Assembly: GCA_003136575.1 (NCBI GenBank)
Contig: PLEX01000222.1
Span: 1 to 39,242 of the forward strand
Origin: Bryobacterales bacterium
GTDB lineage: Bacteria > Acidobacteriota > Terriglobia > Bryobacterales > Bryobacteraceae
DNA: 39,242 nucleotides
Reading direction: 5' to 3'
Positions 7,887 to 16,356 of this stretch are shown here, in pieces. The first letter of the stretch is position 1, and each line of letters begins with the position of its first letter. The position numbers and the translations under genes were made by a program. The notes under the pieces are model-generated. The model ran no database searches and had not been told where the DNA came from. It saw only the letters and a program-made list of their open reading frames with translations.

Positions 7887-8361
7887 CGCGATCGCCGAGC
7901 GGGACCGGAAGCTGGTCGACGAAAGCGCAGACGTCGAAAGGCTCAGGGAGCAGGGCGCCGCCGCAATTTATAAGCTTTGCAGGGAATTTACCGACGCCTT
8001 GAACGCCAGACTGGCGAGTCCGGCGCTCAATCTCGATCCGGCGGACTGGAAAGACAACAGTTTCGACGATACGGGATCCAATCTCCTGCAGATCAGCCTG
8101 CGCGGCCGGCTGCTTCAGATCGAGTACGCCGCGACCGACGAACCGTATTCGAGCGAAGACTTCCGCCACCGATACGTGCTGCGCGGCTGCGTCCGGTCGT
8201 TTAACCAGGATTTCCTCGAGCGGGATACGGTGGATGAACAGCAGATATTTTACTGTCCGATCGAATCGCGCGCGGAGTGGCACTTTTTCGATGCGCGGAC
8301 GTACCGGACGGGTTTGGTGTCAATCGATTATCTGGCAGCGGAATTGGAGCGACTGCTTTAA
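7816..8361 (+). CDS. Unknown protein encoded with the XRE-type regulator
   Basis: The 181-residue product is not recognised. Residues about 8-45 form an amphipathic, charge-rich helix (RLDRLAAAIDAIAERDRKLVD) that is probably coiled coil. Residues 85-181 look like a compact alpha/beta domain: LLQISLRGRLLQIEYAATDE, RHRYVLRGCVRSFNQDFLE, QQIFYCPIESRAEWHFFDA, then YLAAELERLL. There is no signal peptide or membrane helix, so it is likely cytosolic. TTG 7816 is preceded by GTGAGGG at the right spacing; GTG 7831 is the alternative. The long overlap with the regulator implies coupled expression, as in toxin-antitoxin or regulator-effector pairs, but nothing in the sequence proves that role. Confidence 0.65.
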   Translation: MFGSAVKWKRRSQDRLDRLAAAIDAIAERDRKLVDESADVERLREQGAAAIYKLCREFTDALNARLASPALNLDPADWKDNSFDDTGSNLLQISLRGRLLQIEYAATDEPYSSEDFRHRYVLRGCVRSFNQDFLERDTVDEQQIFYCPIESRAEWHFFDARTYRTGLVSIDYLAAELERLL

Positions 8362-8405
8362 AGTCGTCCGGAGGGCGACGCCGCAAAGATTTGTTCTTTG
8401 CGCAG

Positions 8406-9611
8406 TCACGATTTCCCGAGCACCGCTTCTCCGTAAACCTTCAGCACTTCGCTCGCCGTCCGCGCCCAGCTGAACCGTGCAGCCTGCCTGCGCCCGCGCG
8501 TCGTCAGTTCCTCGCGGAGTTCGTGGTTCAACAGCACTTCCAGGATCCCGCGCGCGATATCAAAGACATTTTCGGGATTCACCAGCATCGCGGCGCCGCC
8601 CACCACCTCCGGCAGCGAACTGACCTGAGAAGCGATCACGGGCGTGCCCGAAGCCATCGCTTCGAGCGGCGGTAGCCCAAAGCCCTCGTACAGCGATGGA
8701 AACACGAACGCGGTCGCCAGTTCGTGAAATACCCGCAGCGTATCGAGCGGCACGAATCCCAGAAACCGCACCGCGTTCTCCACCCGGCTCTGAATCACGG
8801 CGCGGCGCACAGTTGGGTAACGCGAAATATCGTCGCCGATGATAATCAGCCGCAGATCCTTGTAGCCGCCGTGATTCTCCAGTTTCTGACGCACCACGGA
8901 AAACGCTTCGATCAAACGCGGAATGTTCTTTTGCGGGCGAATCGAACCGGCATAGAGCAGAAACGGATAGTGAATCTGGTAGCGCTCCAGAATCCGGTGG
9001 CGTTCGCGCGCGACGGAACCGGGAGTCGGCTCTGGGGCTACAGTGTGTCCCGGCCCTGGAGCAATCGTCAGACCGGATCCAGCCGGCCTCCCCTGACGCC
9101 CCAGGAACTGCGGGTCGGGTGCGTTGTAGATCAGGCGTACGCGATGCGCGGCGCGCGGAACCAGATTCACGATATCCCGCTGCGTGGCACCGGAGACGGC
9201 GATGATTCGGCTGGCGCGCTCGAGGCCTTGCTTCAACCGAAAGATGTGCGCGGCGTGCAGTGCGCCGGTCGCTTCGTCAAAAAAGAGGCTGCTCAGATCG
9301 TGGATGGTTACGACATAAGGCCGTTGCATCAACAACGGTACCCGGTGAAAGGGGATGTGCGTCAGATCCACCCGCAGGCCGGCGAGCAGTTTTGGCAGGA
9401 AAAAGTGGTCGGCGCGGGAGGCGTCGCGCCGGCTGTAGATCTCGACGCGGAAATTACCCGGCAGAGCGGGAATCTGCCGCTGGTCTTCGTCCGAACAGAT
9501 CAGGACGAACTCGTTCGCCGAATCCTGCGCCGCCATGGCATGCAGCAGATTGCGGATGTAGGTGCCGACTCCAAAATCGCGAATTCGGCGGACATCGAGC
9601 GCAATCCTCAC
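8406..9611 (-). CDS. GT4-family glycosyltransferase
   Basis: The 401-residue protein has the two Rossmann-like lobes of GT-B retaining glycosyltransferases. N-lobe: MRIALDVRRIRDFGVGTYIR, VDLTHIPFHRVPLL, VVTIHDLSSLFF, and ASRIIAVSGATQRDIV. C-lobe: FLLYAGSIRPQKNIPRLIEAF, VRFLGFVPLDTLRVFHELA, and the nucleotide-sugar block VFPSLYEGFGLPPLEAMASGTPVIAS followed by LPEVVGGAAMLV. It probably adds a sugar to an exported polysaccharide or lipid-linked oligosaccharide at the cytoplasmic face of the membrane. GTG start at 9609-9611. An unusual 30-residue Gly/Pro-rich insertion (residues 171-200) sits in the linker between the lobes. The gene is 17 bases downstream of glyA in the same direction. Confidence 0.9.
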   Translation of the reverse strand: MRIALDVRRIRDFGVGTYIRNLLHAMAAQDSANEFVLICSDEDQRQIPALPGNFRVEIYSRRDASRADHFFLPKLLAGLRVDLTHIPFHRVPLLMQRPYVVTIHDLSSLFFDEATGALHAAHIFRLKQGLERASRIIAVSGATQRDIVNLVPRAAHRVRLIYNAPDPQFLGRQGRPAGSGLTIAPGPGHTVAPEPTPGSVARERHRILERYQIHYPFLLYAGSIRPQKNIPRLIEAFSVVRQKLENHGGYKDLRLIIIGDDISRYPTVRRAVIQSRVENAVRFLGFVPLDTLRVFHELATAFVFPSLYEGFGLPPLEAMASGTPVIASQVSSLPEVVGGAAMLVNPENVFDIARGILEVLLNHELREELTTRGRRQAARFSWARTASEVLKVYGEAVLGKS

Positions 9612-9628
9612 GTGAACGGCCTGTCGGG

Positions 9629-11002
9629 CTAAGTCCGGTTCGCGTTGCCGACCGCTGCAACTTCGTTGCGACTCACATCGTCAACGACGCCCGCGACTTT
9701 GTCGCTCACGTTATCAACAGCGCCCGCGACCTTGTCGCGGCGCCACGCATAGAGCGGGAAGCGCGCAGTGAGAGCCTCCACGCGCGTGCGAACGCCGGCA
9801 ATCGCGGCCTCCGAAGTCTCCGATTTCACGCTGCGAAGCACTTCCGCGATGCAGGATGCAACTTCCCGCATTTCCCTCTCCCCGAATCCGCGCGTGGTCA
9901 CCGCGGGGCTTCCCAGCCTGATTCCGCTTGGATTCATCGGAGGGTTGGTATCGAACGGAATGGCGTTTTTGTTGACCGTAATGCGCGCGGCATCCAGCGC
10001 GTTCTCGGCTTCCCTGCCGCGCACGCCCTTCGAGAACACGTCGAGCAGCAGCAGATGCGTATCGGTGCCGCCCGAAACGACGCGGAAACCCTCCGCCCGA
10101 AGCCCCGTTGCGAGCGCCTTCGCGTTGGCCAGCACCTGCGTCTGGTAGTCCCTGAACGATGGCTGGAGCGCTTCGAGGAAGCAAACCGCCTTCGCGGCCA
10201 CAACATGCATCAGCGGCCCGCCCTGCACGCCGGGAAACACGTTTCTGTCGATGGCGGCGGCGTATTTTTCGCGCGCCAGAATCAGGCCTGAGCGCGGCCC
10301 GCGCAGAGTCTTGTGCGTCGTCGTCGTCACAATGTCGGCGTATTCACATGGATTAGGATGCAGCCCGGCCGCGACTAGTCCGGAAAAATGCGCCATATCG
10401 ACCACGAGAAATGCGCCGACGGAATCGGCGATCTGGCGGAATTTCGCAAAATCCCACTGCCGCGGGTACGCGCTGCCGCCCGCGATGATCATTTTCGGTT
10501 TGTGCTCGTCGGCCAGGCGCGCGACGTGTTCGAAATCGATTCGCTCGTCTTCCCTGCTTACCTGGTATCCGACCACGTGGTAGGTCTTGCCGGAAAAGTT
10601 CAGCTTGTGCCCGTGCGTGAGGTGTCCGCCATGAGCCAGATCGAGGCCCATGATCGTATCGCCAGGCTGCAGGATAGCCGCGAACGCCGCCTGATTCGCC
10701 TGCGATCCGGAATGCGGCTGCACGTTGACATATTCGGCGCCAAACAGCTTCTTCGCGCGTTCGCGGGCGATCTCTTCGATCTGGTCGACGAACTCGCACC
10801 CGCCGTAATAGCGCTTGCCCGGATAACCCTCGGCGTATTTGTTGGTCAGAACGCTGCCGGTGGCTTCGAGAATGGCTTCGGACGTGAAGTTCTCGCTGGC
10901 GATCAACTCGATCTGGCTGTTCTGCCGCTCGGCTTCTTTCTGAATCAGGCGGCAGACATCGGGGTCAACTTCCGCCAGCGGACGGGCCATGGGGTTATTC
11001 AT
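9629..11002 (-). CDS. glyA: Serine hydroxymethyltransferase with an extra repetitive C-terminal tail
   Basis: GlyA is the cytosolic PLP enzyme that interconverts serine and glycine with tetrahydrofolate, feeding one-carbon metabolism. Signature segments are [59 protein letters not shown], and the PLP-lysine block [14 protein letters not shown]. The family end is at [10 protein letters not shown]. About 34 more residues follow, built from an 11-12 residue repeat ([33 protein letters not shown]), which ordinary GlyA lacks. Starts possible: ATG 11000-11002 (chosen), ATG 10988-10990 (MARPLAEV), or ATG 11033-11035; none has a clear Shine-Dalgarno sequence. Confidence 0.95.
   Translation of the reverse strand: MNNPMARPLAEVDPDVCRLIQKEAERQNSQIELIASENFTSEAILEATGSVLTNKYAEGYPGKRYYGGCEFVDQIEEIARERAKKLFGAEYVNVQPHSGSQANQAAFAAILQPGDTIMGLDLAHGGHLTHGHKLNFSGKTYHVVGYQVSREDERIDFEHVARLADEHKPKMIIAGGSAYPRQWDFAKFRQIADSVGAFLVVDMAHFSGLVAAGLHPNPCEYADIVTTTTHKTLRGPRSGLILAREKYAAAIDRNVFPGVQGGPLMHVVAAKAVCFLEALQPSFRDYQTQVLANAKALATGLRAEGFRVVSGGTDTHLLLLDVFSKGVRGREAENALDAARITVNKNAIPFDTNPPMNPSGIRLGSPAVTTRGFGEREMREVASCIAEVLRSVKSETSEAAIAGVRTRVEALTARFPLYAWRRDKVAGAVDNVSDKVAGVVDDVSRNEVAAVGNANRT
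9657..9738. repeat. Three small palindromes at 33-36 base spacing inside the glyA tail
   Basis: GCAACttcGTTGC (9657-9669), GCGACtttGTCGC (9693-9705) and GCGACcttGTCGC (9726-9738) are near-identical mini-hairpins with five-base arms and three-base loops. They lie 36 and 33 bases apart, within the codons of the 11-12 residue protein repeat. They look like copies of one short repeat unit that stayed in frame. Confidence 0.75.
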
Positions 11003-11192
11003 AGGAATAAAGACGGGGAAACCGAATTCTAACATTCGGGGCGAGGCTATCAGGCTGGCGGTCTCGCATGGGATCGTTTGGCGGGTGCCGGTAGCGGCTT
11101 GCGGCGCCCAATGGTGAGACTCGGCGGGTCTGGACCTTTGTTAAACTTAAAAGACAGGCAGCGGGGTCGCCCAGGCGCGAAGGTAAAGGCAA

Positions 11193-11354
11193 ATGACGAA
11201 CGAAGAAATGCAGCGGCCCATCGAAGCGCGCGACAGGCAACTGGATACGATAGTCGGGCTGCTCGCTTCGCTTGCCGAGAGGCTGAACTCCCTGGTGCGC
11301 CTCTCTGAAATTCAAAACGAGCGGCTATCCCGCCTCGAAGAATCGCGCGGATAA
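11193..11354 (+). CDS. 53-residue coiled-coil peptide
   Basis: A short open frame starts at ATG 11193 behind a good purine-rich leader (GAAGGTAAAGGCAA) and ends at TAA 11352-11354. The product is strongly amphipathic and charged, with regular leucines: MTNEEMQRPIEARD, then LDTIVGLLASLAERLNSLVR, then LSEIQNERLSRLEESRG. The heptad pattern suggests a dimeric coiled coil. No family recognised. The gene is divergent from glyA and convergent with the acyltransferase gene, whose 3' end begins 11 bases away. It is short enough that chance cannot be excluded, but the start region and leucine spacing favour a real gene. Confidence 0.55.
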   Translation: MTNEEMQRPIEARDRQLDTIVGLLASLAERLNSLVRLSEIQNERLSRLEESRG

Positions 11355-11364
11355 ACAGCGCGCC

Positions 11365-12468
11365 TCAATCCCCGGAAGCTTCGCTCGGCGCCGATTCCCG
11401 CGCCCCGCTCCACGCGGGTAAGCTGACACTCCTCATCCACGCGCGCACCGCCGTCCGGTTCGTCCGCAGCAACGAAATTCCCAGCATCAGGAGTGTAACC
11501 ACAATCGCAGCCGAAACAGTCTGCGGCAAGGTTAGATTTTCCTTGAAAAACCAGAACCACCGGCCATAGACCAGTTCCACGTGCACCCAATACACCAGCA
11601 GACTGGTTACCCCGAACTGGCGCACCATGCTCCACTGGCCGTCGCGCAGCCCCAGATTCCACGCATACGAAAACGACAGCAGGACCAGCAGCACTCCGAG
11701 CTTAATGAAAATCAGAGCAGGGCTGTCGCGCCAAAAATCCACGTTCGGATAAACCGAATACGGAAGATTCGCGAAAAACCAGGCTCCAAACGCCAGTGCC
11801 ACGCCCGCGCCGCCCAGCCATTGCATCGCCGTGCCAACCCGATGGCGCTCGATCTGGCGGAGCAGGCTCCCGACGCACATTCCGAACGCGACAAACGCGC
11901 CCCAGGGAAAAAATCCGAAGTAGAAAGTGTCGGGAGCCAGATAATGCTTCACCAGCGGCGGCACTCCGCTCCAGTCGAGCCCGGAAACGATCGGCCCCGC
12001 GGCTGCGATCAAGACCCCCAGCACCGCGCACAGGCGTATCCGCTCAGCCGTCCGGAATACCGCCATCGCCGAGAGGCACAATAGCGCAAAGCCCATCGTA
12101 TTCAAAACGTCGACGCGCAGCAGATCGGTCCACGGGCTTTTGTCTATTGAGACAATCCACATCTGCAGACGAAACGCGAAAGCCAACGCAAAGATCTGCC
12201 CCGCGCGCTTCAGCGCAGCGATGAAGCGGCCGCGCGAATCGGCGCCTTTGCGTTCCTGGCCGTCCATTCCGAACGCAAACGTGACCCCCAGCAGAAAAAG
12301 AAAAACTGCCGGCGGCATTCCGCCAACGAACTGTGACGCCAGATACGGCCCGGTTTTGCGCAGATCGTCGCGAAGGAACGAATGAAACACGTGCCCCTGG
12401 AGCATGGTAATGGCCGCAAGGCCGCGCATCCAGTCGAGATAAGCCAGGCGTTGGGAAGGGGGCTTCAT
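11365..12468 (-). CDS. Membrane acyltransferase of the DUF1624/HGSNAT-like family
   Basis: The 367-residue protein opens with RLAYLDWMRGLAAITMLQGHVFHSF, the N-terminal signature of DUF1624 and heparan-alpha-glucosaminide N-acetyltransferase-like proteins (LDxxRGxa followed by a His in the first helix). About ten hydrophobic segments follow, e.g. MPPAVFLFLLGVTFAFGM, FFPWGAFVAFGMCVG and FGVTSLLVYWVHVELVYG. Such proteins move acyl groups across the membrane onto sugars or peptidoglycan. The substrate here is unknown. The start (ATG 12466-12468) follows the stop of the LolA-like gene by three bases, so the two genes are co-translated and may both serve the envelope. Confidence 0.85.
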   Translation of the reverse strand: MKPPSQRLAYLDWMRGLAAITMLQGHVFHSFLRDDLRKTGPYLASQFVGGMPPAVFLFLLGVTFAFGMDGQERKGADSRGRFIAALKRAGQIFALAFAFRLQMWIVSIDKSPWTDLLRVDVLNTMGFALLCLSAMAVFRTAERIRLCAVLGVLIAAAGPIVSGLDWSGVPPLVKHYLAPDTFYFGFFPWGAFVAFGMCVGSLLRQIERHRVGTAMQWLGGAGVALAFGAWFFANLPYSVYPNVDFWRDSPALIFIKLGVLLVLLSFSYAWNLGLRDGQWSMVRQFGVTSLLVYWVHVELVYGRWFWFFKENLTLPQTVSAAIVVTLLMLGISLLRTNRTAVRAWMRSVSLPAWSGARESAPSEASGD

Positions 12469-12471
12469 CCG

Positions 12472-13146
12472 CTATTGTTCAATCTTGTGTCGAGTGGCGC
12501 CTTTCGGCTTCAGCTCCAGATCCTTTTCCGCCACCGCGCCAGTCTTGACCGAAGAAAATGTAACCATGCGGTAATCGCCCGACGGCATGACCAGTTTTTG
12601 CTGCGCGATCAATCCGTTGCTGCCGTACCACAGTTCCGCCTGCTTCAGGTTCTTCTTCGTATCGGCCGATTTTGGCACCAGTTTTAAGTGCGCGGTGCCG
12701 GCCGTCCCGATCTTCTCTTCGCCCAGATACGTGATGTCGTACGCCGATTTCAGCTCCGCGCTCGATGCGCCGAATCCCAACGCAAGGTATTGATTGACTG
12801 CTCCCTGATACTTCGCCATGTCGAAAACGTCCAGGATGTTTGTTTTCGGATGGTAAACAAGGCCCTCATGTCCGTCGAATGCGAGCTTGTCCGTGTGGTT
12901 TCCCTTGTACTCGATCAGCACCCTGATAAGCCCGGCTTTGTCGCGCGCCAGTTTTATGGCGCCCGTCCGGATGTCGTCTTCGTTGACCACCGCGTTGTGG
13001 TCGTTCTCCGTAATATCCGCGGTGAGGCCCACAAAGGTTTTCGATGCCGCGTCGATCCTGTCGAAAACGAGCGCGGACGGGTCTGCGGCGCAGCACAGCG
13101 CGGAGGCGGTAACAAAGGCGAATATGAAGTGCGAGCCGGGACCCAT
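12472..13146 (-). CDS. LolA-like periplasmic lipoprotein-sorting protein
   Basis: After a signal peptide (MGPGSHFIFAFVTASALCCA) comes a beta-rich domain of the LolA/LolB-like superfamily: LVFDRIDAASKTFVGLTADI, KLARDKAGLIRVLIEYKG, KLAFDGHEGLVYHPKTNILDV, AHLKLVPKSADTKKNLKQAELW, and NGLIAQQKLVMPSGDYRMVTFSSVKTG. Proteins of this type bind lipid or lipoprotein acyl chains in a half-barrel. At 224 residues the length fits. Pairing with a membrane acyltransferase three bases downstream suggests a shared role in envelope lipid handling, which is inference. No distinct Shine-Dalgarno sequence is seen. Confidence 0.8.
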   Translation of the reverse strand: MGPGSHFIFAFVTASALCCAADPSALVFDRIDAASKTFVGLTADITENDHNAVVNEDDIRTGAIKLARDKAGLIRVLIEYKGNHTDKLAFDGHEGLVYHPKTNILDVFDMAKYQGAVNQYLALGFGASSAELKSAYDITYLGEEKIGTAGTAHLKLVPKSADTKKNLKQAELWYGSNGLIAQQKLVMPSGDYRMVTFSSVKTGAVAEKDLELKPKGATRHKIEQ

Positions 13147-13232
13147 TTTTCGTGCTGTTAATCTGACGTTGGATTCGGGGACGAGAGGTACGCTGCGGAG
13201 CTTGAGACAGGCACGGGAATTGTCAATAAACG

Positions 13233-13589
13233 TTACGGTTTAGCGAATGCCAGGTAACCGGTCACTTCCTGTTCGGAATCGTAAAGTGGCTCAATCCGTG
13301 TGATGACGCGTTTTTTTTGCGTCCTGGCGGTCAGGACCCTTCCAAGTTCCACCAATCGTTTGTCTTCCGGTATGGCGTTCACCAGTTCCGTCTCGATATA
13401 AAATTCTGACTCGCCCTGGTGAGCGGGGAGCGACGTGATCTCCGCGGCATTCGGTATCTTGGGCCAGTCGTGAAACCAATCGCGCGGCGCGCCGAAAATG
13501 AACAGAACGATGACGACGCAGATGACGTCGTACTGCCACACTCCGCGCTGGTAATCCCACAAAACGATCCGCCTGAGCACGCTGGGCAC
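13233..13589 (-). CDS. Small membrane-anchored hypothetical protein
   Basis: This 118-residue protein has one membrane helix (YDVICVVIVLFIFGAP, about residues 20-35) followed by a likely periplasmic domain beginning RDWFHDWPKIP. The domain has FYIETELVNAIPEDKRLVELG, RVLTARTQKKRVITRIEPLY and a closing TGYLAFAKP. I recall similar short proteins in Acidobacteria, close to envelope genes, but no function. GTG start at 13587-13589. It lies between the LolA-like gene and the membrane glycosyltransferase-like gene, all on the minus strand, with gaps of 86 and 134 bases. Confidence 0.7.
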   Translation of the reverse strand: MPSVLRRIVLWDYQRGVWQYDVICVVIVLFIFGAPRDWFHDWPKIPNAAEITSLPAHQGESEFYIETELVNAIPEDKRLVELGRVLTARTQKKRVITRIEPLYDSEQEVTGYLAFAKP

Positions 13590-13723
13590 AGATCTCAGTG
13601 TATCAACCGTCCGAATCGCGGCAGGTCATGCTATCCACGCCGGGTGCTCACGGAAGACGTTCCCTGGCCCGGCGAGTTGCCCGTAGACCGAGGGATTCTC
13701 CAGGCACCGGGGTAAAGATCCCG

Positions 13724-15154
13724 CTACCGCGCGACCCGCAGCAACCGGTATTCGCCAGTCACTCCATAAACGCTCAAAGGTTCCAGCACGCCGCCTCGCT
13801 CCAGTGCGGCGACGGCCTTCTGAAACGACGCCCACTCGGGCAAATCGCGGTCCGGAGTCAGCGCCACGTAAGCCACGTTTTCGCGAAACATAGCAGACCG
13901 CAACTGGTCCGGCGTCACCAGCGACCCGGGTGGCCCGTAAGAATTCCGATACCCATCTCGAACGAACCCGTGCACCGTCCTGCGCCCTGTGTTGACCTGA
14001 AAAACCGGATCCAGTTCCGCGAGCAGCACCGCGTCCGCCGGCGTGTAGGCGCGAATGAACGTGAACAGCGTCTCCATTTCGTGCCAGTTATCGGGCCTGA
14101 CGGTGCCGCCGTCGACTGGATCTCCGGTCACCGCGCCGAGCGACGGAACCGTCGCCACGCGCGACGCCCCGAACCACAACGCCGGCAGAATCATCAGCAC
14201 CGCCGCCGCTTTGGCGACCGTCGCGAATCTCCCCGTCCGAGCCACGCGCCAAAGCATCCAAAGGAATAACGGCAGCACCGGCGCGAAAGCATCGAGAGGC
14301 GATTCCGTCCGCCAGATCAGCATGGCCGAATAGAAACCGATAAACAGGTCCGGCACAAAGAACCTCCGCCGGATCAGCACGATCAGCAGCGCGACCGCTG
14401 TCAGAAGCCCCGGATACAGATTCTGCCAGCCGGTCAGCAGCGTAAATGGACTCGCGGCCAGCAGCATTGCGTTCTTTCCCGTGAGCACCGCCAGTTCGCT
14501 CAGATGCAGGTTCGCCGCCGGTACGCCGCCATGCGCCAGCGACCAGCCGAGCCAGGGCGCGGCAAAGATGATCGCGGTTCCGGTAAATTTCGCCGCGCTT
14601 CGCAAACGTCCGGTTGCCACCAGCGTTACCAGACACGCGAGAATCAACGAAACGCCAACCGAAAACGTGATCGTTGCAAGCCCTGCAAAGAACCCGGCAA
14701 ACAGCGCCTTATCGTCGAGCAGCGCCAGCAGGCACGCTGTCACCAGCAACCCGAACAGCGGCTCGGCGAATAGTCCCGTAGCCAGGTAAAGGACCGTTGG
14801 CGATGCCGCTGTCATCAGCACCAGCATCCAGGCGCATTCGGCCGATGCACCCATCTTGCCGAGCAGCCGTTTCGTCAGCCCCAGCCACAACAACGTGCAC
14901 AGAAGCGGCGCAAGCTTGAGCCATTGCGCTTGCCGCGAAACCATGGCAAACAGCGCCAGAAGAGCGGGGAACAGAGGCGGGTCCAGGTGCCGCGCGCTGC
15001 CGAATGCCTCCGCACTCGCCAGGTTAACGCCGTCGCGGTAAGCCAGCCCGATTGCAGGCGCAAACCACGCGATCCCGTAAAGAACGGCCAGCATTGCCGC
15101 CAGACAAATTTCGAGGTCGCGATACAGCCGGGGAGAAATCCGTAACGAAGACAC
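13724..15154 (-). CDS. Polytopic membrane protein, glycosyltransferase 39/ArnT-like
   Basis: The 476-residue protein has about ten membrane helices, starting with LEICLAAMLAVLYGIAWFA, and a soluble C-terminal part from about residue 330. The first periplasmic loop carries YRDGVNLASAEAFGS, similar in place to the acidic loop of lipid-linked sugar transferases (GT39/PMT-like), followed by PPLFPALLALFAMV. The C-terminal region includes RPDNWHEMETLFTFIRAYT and VLLAELDPVFQVNTGRR. This fits a polyprenyl-phosphate sugar transferase of the envelope, but no decisive catalytic motif was seen. GTG start 15152-15154 with GGAGG four bases upstream. It is divergent from the GHMP kinase gene, 31 bases away. 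Confidence 0.75.
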   Translation of the reverse strand: MSSLRISPRLYRDLEICLAAMLAVLYGIAWFAPAIGLAYRDGVNLASAEAFGSARHLDPPLFPALLALFAMVSRQAQWLKLAPLLCTLLWLGLTKRLLGKMGASAECAWMLVLMTAASPTVLYLATGLFAEPLFGLLVTACLLALLDDKALFAGFFAGLATITFSVGVSLILACLVTLVATGRLRSAAKFTGTAIIFAAPWLGWSLAHGGVPAANLHLSELAVLTGKNAMLLAASPFTLLTGWQNLYPGLLTAVALLIVLIRRRFFVPDLFIGFYSAMLIWRTESPLDAFAPVLPLFLWMLWRVARTGRFATVAKAAAVLMILPALWFGASRVATVPSLGAVTGDPVDGGTVRPDNWHEMETLFTFIRAYTPADAVLLAELDPVFQVNTGRRTVHGFVRDGYRNSYGPPGSLVTPDQLRSAMFRENVAYVALTPDRDLPEWASFQKAVAALERGGVLEPLSVYGVTGEYRLLRVAR

Positions 15155-15185
15155 TTATCCTCCAGCATAGTGGCGGGCCTGTGTT

Positions 15186-16352
15186 ATGTTCGTTCGACAG
15201 CCCATGCGCGTTACCTTTAAGCAACCCGCGCCAGTTACGCCGCCGGACCCGGCTGAATGGGTAGCGCCGCCGATATCGGGCGCCTGGTCCGCCAGCGCTT
15301 GCGCTTCCAGAGCGCCCTGCCGCGTCGATCTGGCCGGCGCGACGCTCGACATCTGGCCCCTCTACCTCTTCCACGAGAAGCCTGTCACAGTGAACTTCGC
15401 CGTCGATCGGTATACATATTGCGACATCGCAGCCAACGGCGGCAAGCGGATCGTCCTGCGTTCGAGGGATCTCGCAATTGAGGAGACCTTCGAGTCGCTC
15501 TCCCGGTTGAAAGCGGCGACGCGCTATCGCCTTCCCGTTCTTGCACTGCTGACGCGGTTTTTCGCTCCCGCGCTCGCAAAGATGAACGCCGGGCTGACAA
15601 TCGAGTCGCACTCCGAGGCCCCCGCCGGCGCTGGGATCTCCGGCTCTTCCGCGCTCATGATTGCGACTGCGACGGCGCTGAACGAACTCACCGGCAGCGG
15701 CCATTCGCTCGAAAAAATCCGCGAAATCGCCCAAAACGTGGAGGCGCAGGTCATCCGCGTCCCCACCGGCGCGCAGGATTATTACCCCGCCATGTATGGC
15801 GGCGTTTCAGCCGTCGAGCTTACTCCCTCAGGCATTGTCCGCAAGGCTCTTCCTGTCGACGCGAACGAACTGAACCGCCGCTTCGTACTTGTCTACACGG
15901 GCGCGCCCCGCAACTCCGGCATCAACAATTGGGAGGTGATGAAAGCGCACATCGATGGCGACCGAGCCATCCACCGCAACTTCGACCGGATCGCCGCCAT
16001 AGCCAACTCCATGCGGGACGCGCTGGAGTCTCGCGATTGGGATAGCGCCGGGCGTCTCATGCGGGAAGACTGGAGCTATCGCCGCAAGAACATTCCGAGT
16101 ATCACGACCGATGAGATCGACCGCCTGGTAACGGTCGCCCGGCGCGCCGGGAGCAAGGGCGCGAAAGTCTGTGGCGCGGGTGGCGGCGGTTGCGTGGTGT
16201 TTTTGGTCGAACCGGAGACGCAGGAGAGAGTCGCCAGGGCGCTCGAAGCGGCCGGCACGAAAGTGCTGAACGCCAGGGTAGCCCCGCGCGGTGTGGAAGT
16301 CGTAAAGCGCGCGGCGAACGCGCCCAGGAAGCCGCGCAAAGGAGCGAGCTAA
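15186..16352 (+). CDS. GHMP-family sugar kinase (HddA/galactokinase-like)
   Basis: The protein shows all three GHMP motifs: SRAPCRVDLAGATLDIWPLY near residue 42, the phosphate-binding loop SHSEAPAGAGISGSSALMIA near residue 145, and VCGAGGGGCVVFLVEP near residue 330. Other segments (VPTGAQDYYPAMYGGVSAVEL, YTGAPRNSGINNWEV) resemble heptose-7-phosphate kinase HddA and related sugar-1-kinases rather than mevalonate kinase. It likely phosphorylates a sugar for nucleotide-sugar synthesis. The ATG at 15186 is used; ATG 15204 (MRVTFKQ) is possible. The first 40 residues are atypically Pro/Ala-rich. Four bases later the CPBP protease gene starts. Confidence 0.85.
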   Translation: MFVRQPMRVTFKQPAPVTPPDPAEWVAPPISGAWSASACASRAPCRVDLAGATLDIWPLYLFHEKPVTVNFAVDRYTYCDIAANGGKRIVLRSRDLAIEETFESLSRLKAATRYRLPVLALLTRFFAPALAKMNAGLTIESHSEAPAGAGISGSSALMIATATALNELTGSGHSLEKIREIAQNVEAQVIRVPTGAQDYYPAMYGGVSAVELTPSGIVRKALPVDANELNRRFVLVYTGAPRNSGINNWEVMKAHIDGDRAIHRNFDRIAAIANSMRDALESRDWDSAGRLMREDWSYRRKNIPSITTDEIDRLVTVARRAGSKGAKVCGAGGGGCVVFLVEPETQERVARALEAAGTKVLNARVAPRGVEVVKRAANAPRKPRKGAS

Positions 16353-16356
16353 GCGC

